From Rubrimonas sp036735545 (lineage in GTDB: Bacteria > Pseudomonadota > Alphaproteobacteria > Rhodobacterales > Rhodobacteraceae), in the NCBI GenBank assembly GCA_036735545.1, contig DAINOD010000138.1:1-5494 (forward strand): 5,494 nucleotides of DNA, written 5' to 3'. A program made the position numbers and the translations under genes. Below are positions 5,147-5,494 of the stretch, piece after piece. Numbering within the stretch: position 1 is the stretch's first letter; every line of letters begins with the position of its first letter. The notes under the pieces are model-generated. The model was not told the DNA's origin. It made no database searches and was given only the letters and a program-made list of their open reading frames with translations.

Positions 5147-5494
5147 TCAGGGCGTGGCGCGGGCGAAGACCAGCGGCGCCGCGGGCTCGAACAGGCCGGT
5201 CACGTCGCCATTCAGTTCGAAGATCTTCTTCTCGACCTTCAACTCCATCTGCGGCCCGCCTGCGCTGAAGTCGATCCGGTCGTAATTCACCCAGACCACG
5301 TTGGGCGCATAGGTGCTTTCGAAGTAGTAGCGCTGCCCGCTGAGGTCCTGCACGCTCCGGAAGATGGTGCTGGCGATGTTCGGCTTGTCCGGATCGCCGA
5401 GGCCGAAGGGCACCGAGATGTTGCGGATCACGCTGAACATGAAGGCCGCGGCCTCTCCCCGGTCGGCGGGCTGCTGCAGACCGGCCGCGTAATA
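5147..5494 (-). CDS. Choloylglycine hydrolase / penicillin V acylase-like Ntn hydrolase, C-terminal part
   Basis: The last 115 residues of a protein whose start lies beyond the right edge; the frame is open from 5494 to a TGA at 5147. The pattern (YYAAGL, FSVIRNISVPFG, ASTIFRSVQDL, RYYFES, VVWVNYDRIDFSAG, then a Gly-Asp near the end) matches the C-terminal portion of linear amide C-N hydrolases (choloylglycine hydrolase family), which are commonly about 320-370 residues. These enzymes cleave linear amides such as bile salts, penicillin V or N-acyl homoserine lactones using an N-terminal cysteine. That cysteine and most of the catalytic residues are outside the window, so activity cannot be judged. 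In many members the conserved Arg sits shortly before the first visible residues. It is separated from the glycosylation operon by about 790 bp and probably has its own transcript, ending in the hairpin just downstream. The family call comes from pattern memory and no search was run. Confidence 0.75.
   Translation of the reverse strand, partial: YYAAGLQQPADRGEAAAFMFSVIRNISVPFGLGDPDKPNIASTIFRSVQDLSGQRYYFESTYAPNVVWVNYDRIDFSAGGPQMELKVEKKIFELNGDVTGLFEPAAPLVFARATP

Noticed and set aside
4439..5285. Long open frames on both strands across the intergenic stretch (up to 167 codons)
   Set aside because: They overlap one another in several phases, are rich in Arg/Pro/Ala as expected from random GC-rich DNA, match no family, and some run into the antisense of the hydrolase gene.
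1..5494. CRISPR array, transfer RNA, ribosomal RNA, insertion sequence or defence genes
   Set aside because: No regularly spaced repeats, no tRNA-like cloverleaf, no rRNA sequence, no transposase motifs or terminal repeats with target duplications were found on reading both strands.

Overview
The window is very GC-rich and all of its recognisable genes lie on the minus strand. The codon use, the overlapping genes and the families present point to an alphaproteobacterium, most likely of the Rhodobacter/Roseobacter type (Rhodobacterales). That placement is an inference from style and gene content; no marker gene is present.

Reading in the direction of transcription (right to left), four regions can be seen. 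(1) At the right edge is the C-terminal 115 residues of a choloylglycine hydrolase / penicillin V acylase-like Ntn hydrolase. It is followed about 30 nt after its stop by a perfect 16-bp hairpin, probably its terminator. (2) A gene-free stretch of about 790 bp (4357-5146) follows. Its right part is GC-rich, with several hairpins and recurring GCCGTTCG/CGAACGGC motifs. Its left part (about 4441-4520) is only about 44 % G+C and looks like the leader or promoter of the next operon. (3) A tightly packed five-gene operon fills 4356 to 1. In order it encodes an ArnT-like membrane glycosyltransferase, a PAP2-type lipid phosphatase, a family 2 glycosyltransferase of the ArnC/dolichol-phosphate-sugar synthase type, a stand-alone LAB_N-domain small membrane protein, and a second GT39-type membrane glycosyltransferase. 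(4) The last gene runs off the left edge. Consecutive genes overlap by 11, 47, 8 and 32 bp, which suggests translational coupling.

The operon can be read as a lipid-linked sugar pathway. The GT2 enzyme would load a sugar onto a polyprenyl phosphate at the cytoplasmic face. A membrane protein, for which the LAB_N protein is a candidate, would carry the lipid-sugar across. The two GT-C enzymes would transfer the sugar to one or two acceptors (lipid A or another envelope glycan or protein) at the periplasmic face. The PAP2 enzyme would recycle the polyprenyl carrier or dephosphorylate the acceptor lipid. The families are well supported by sequence; the sugar, the acceptor and the flippase role are inference.
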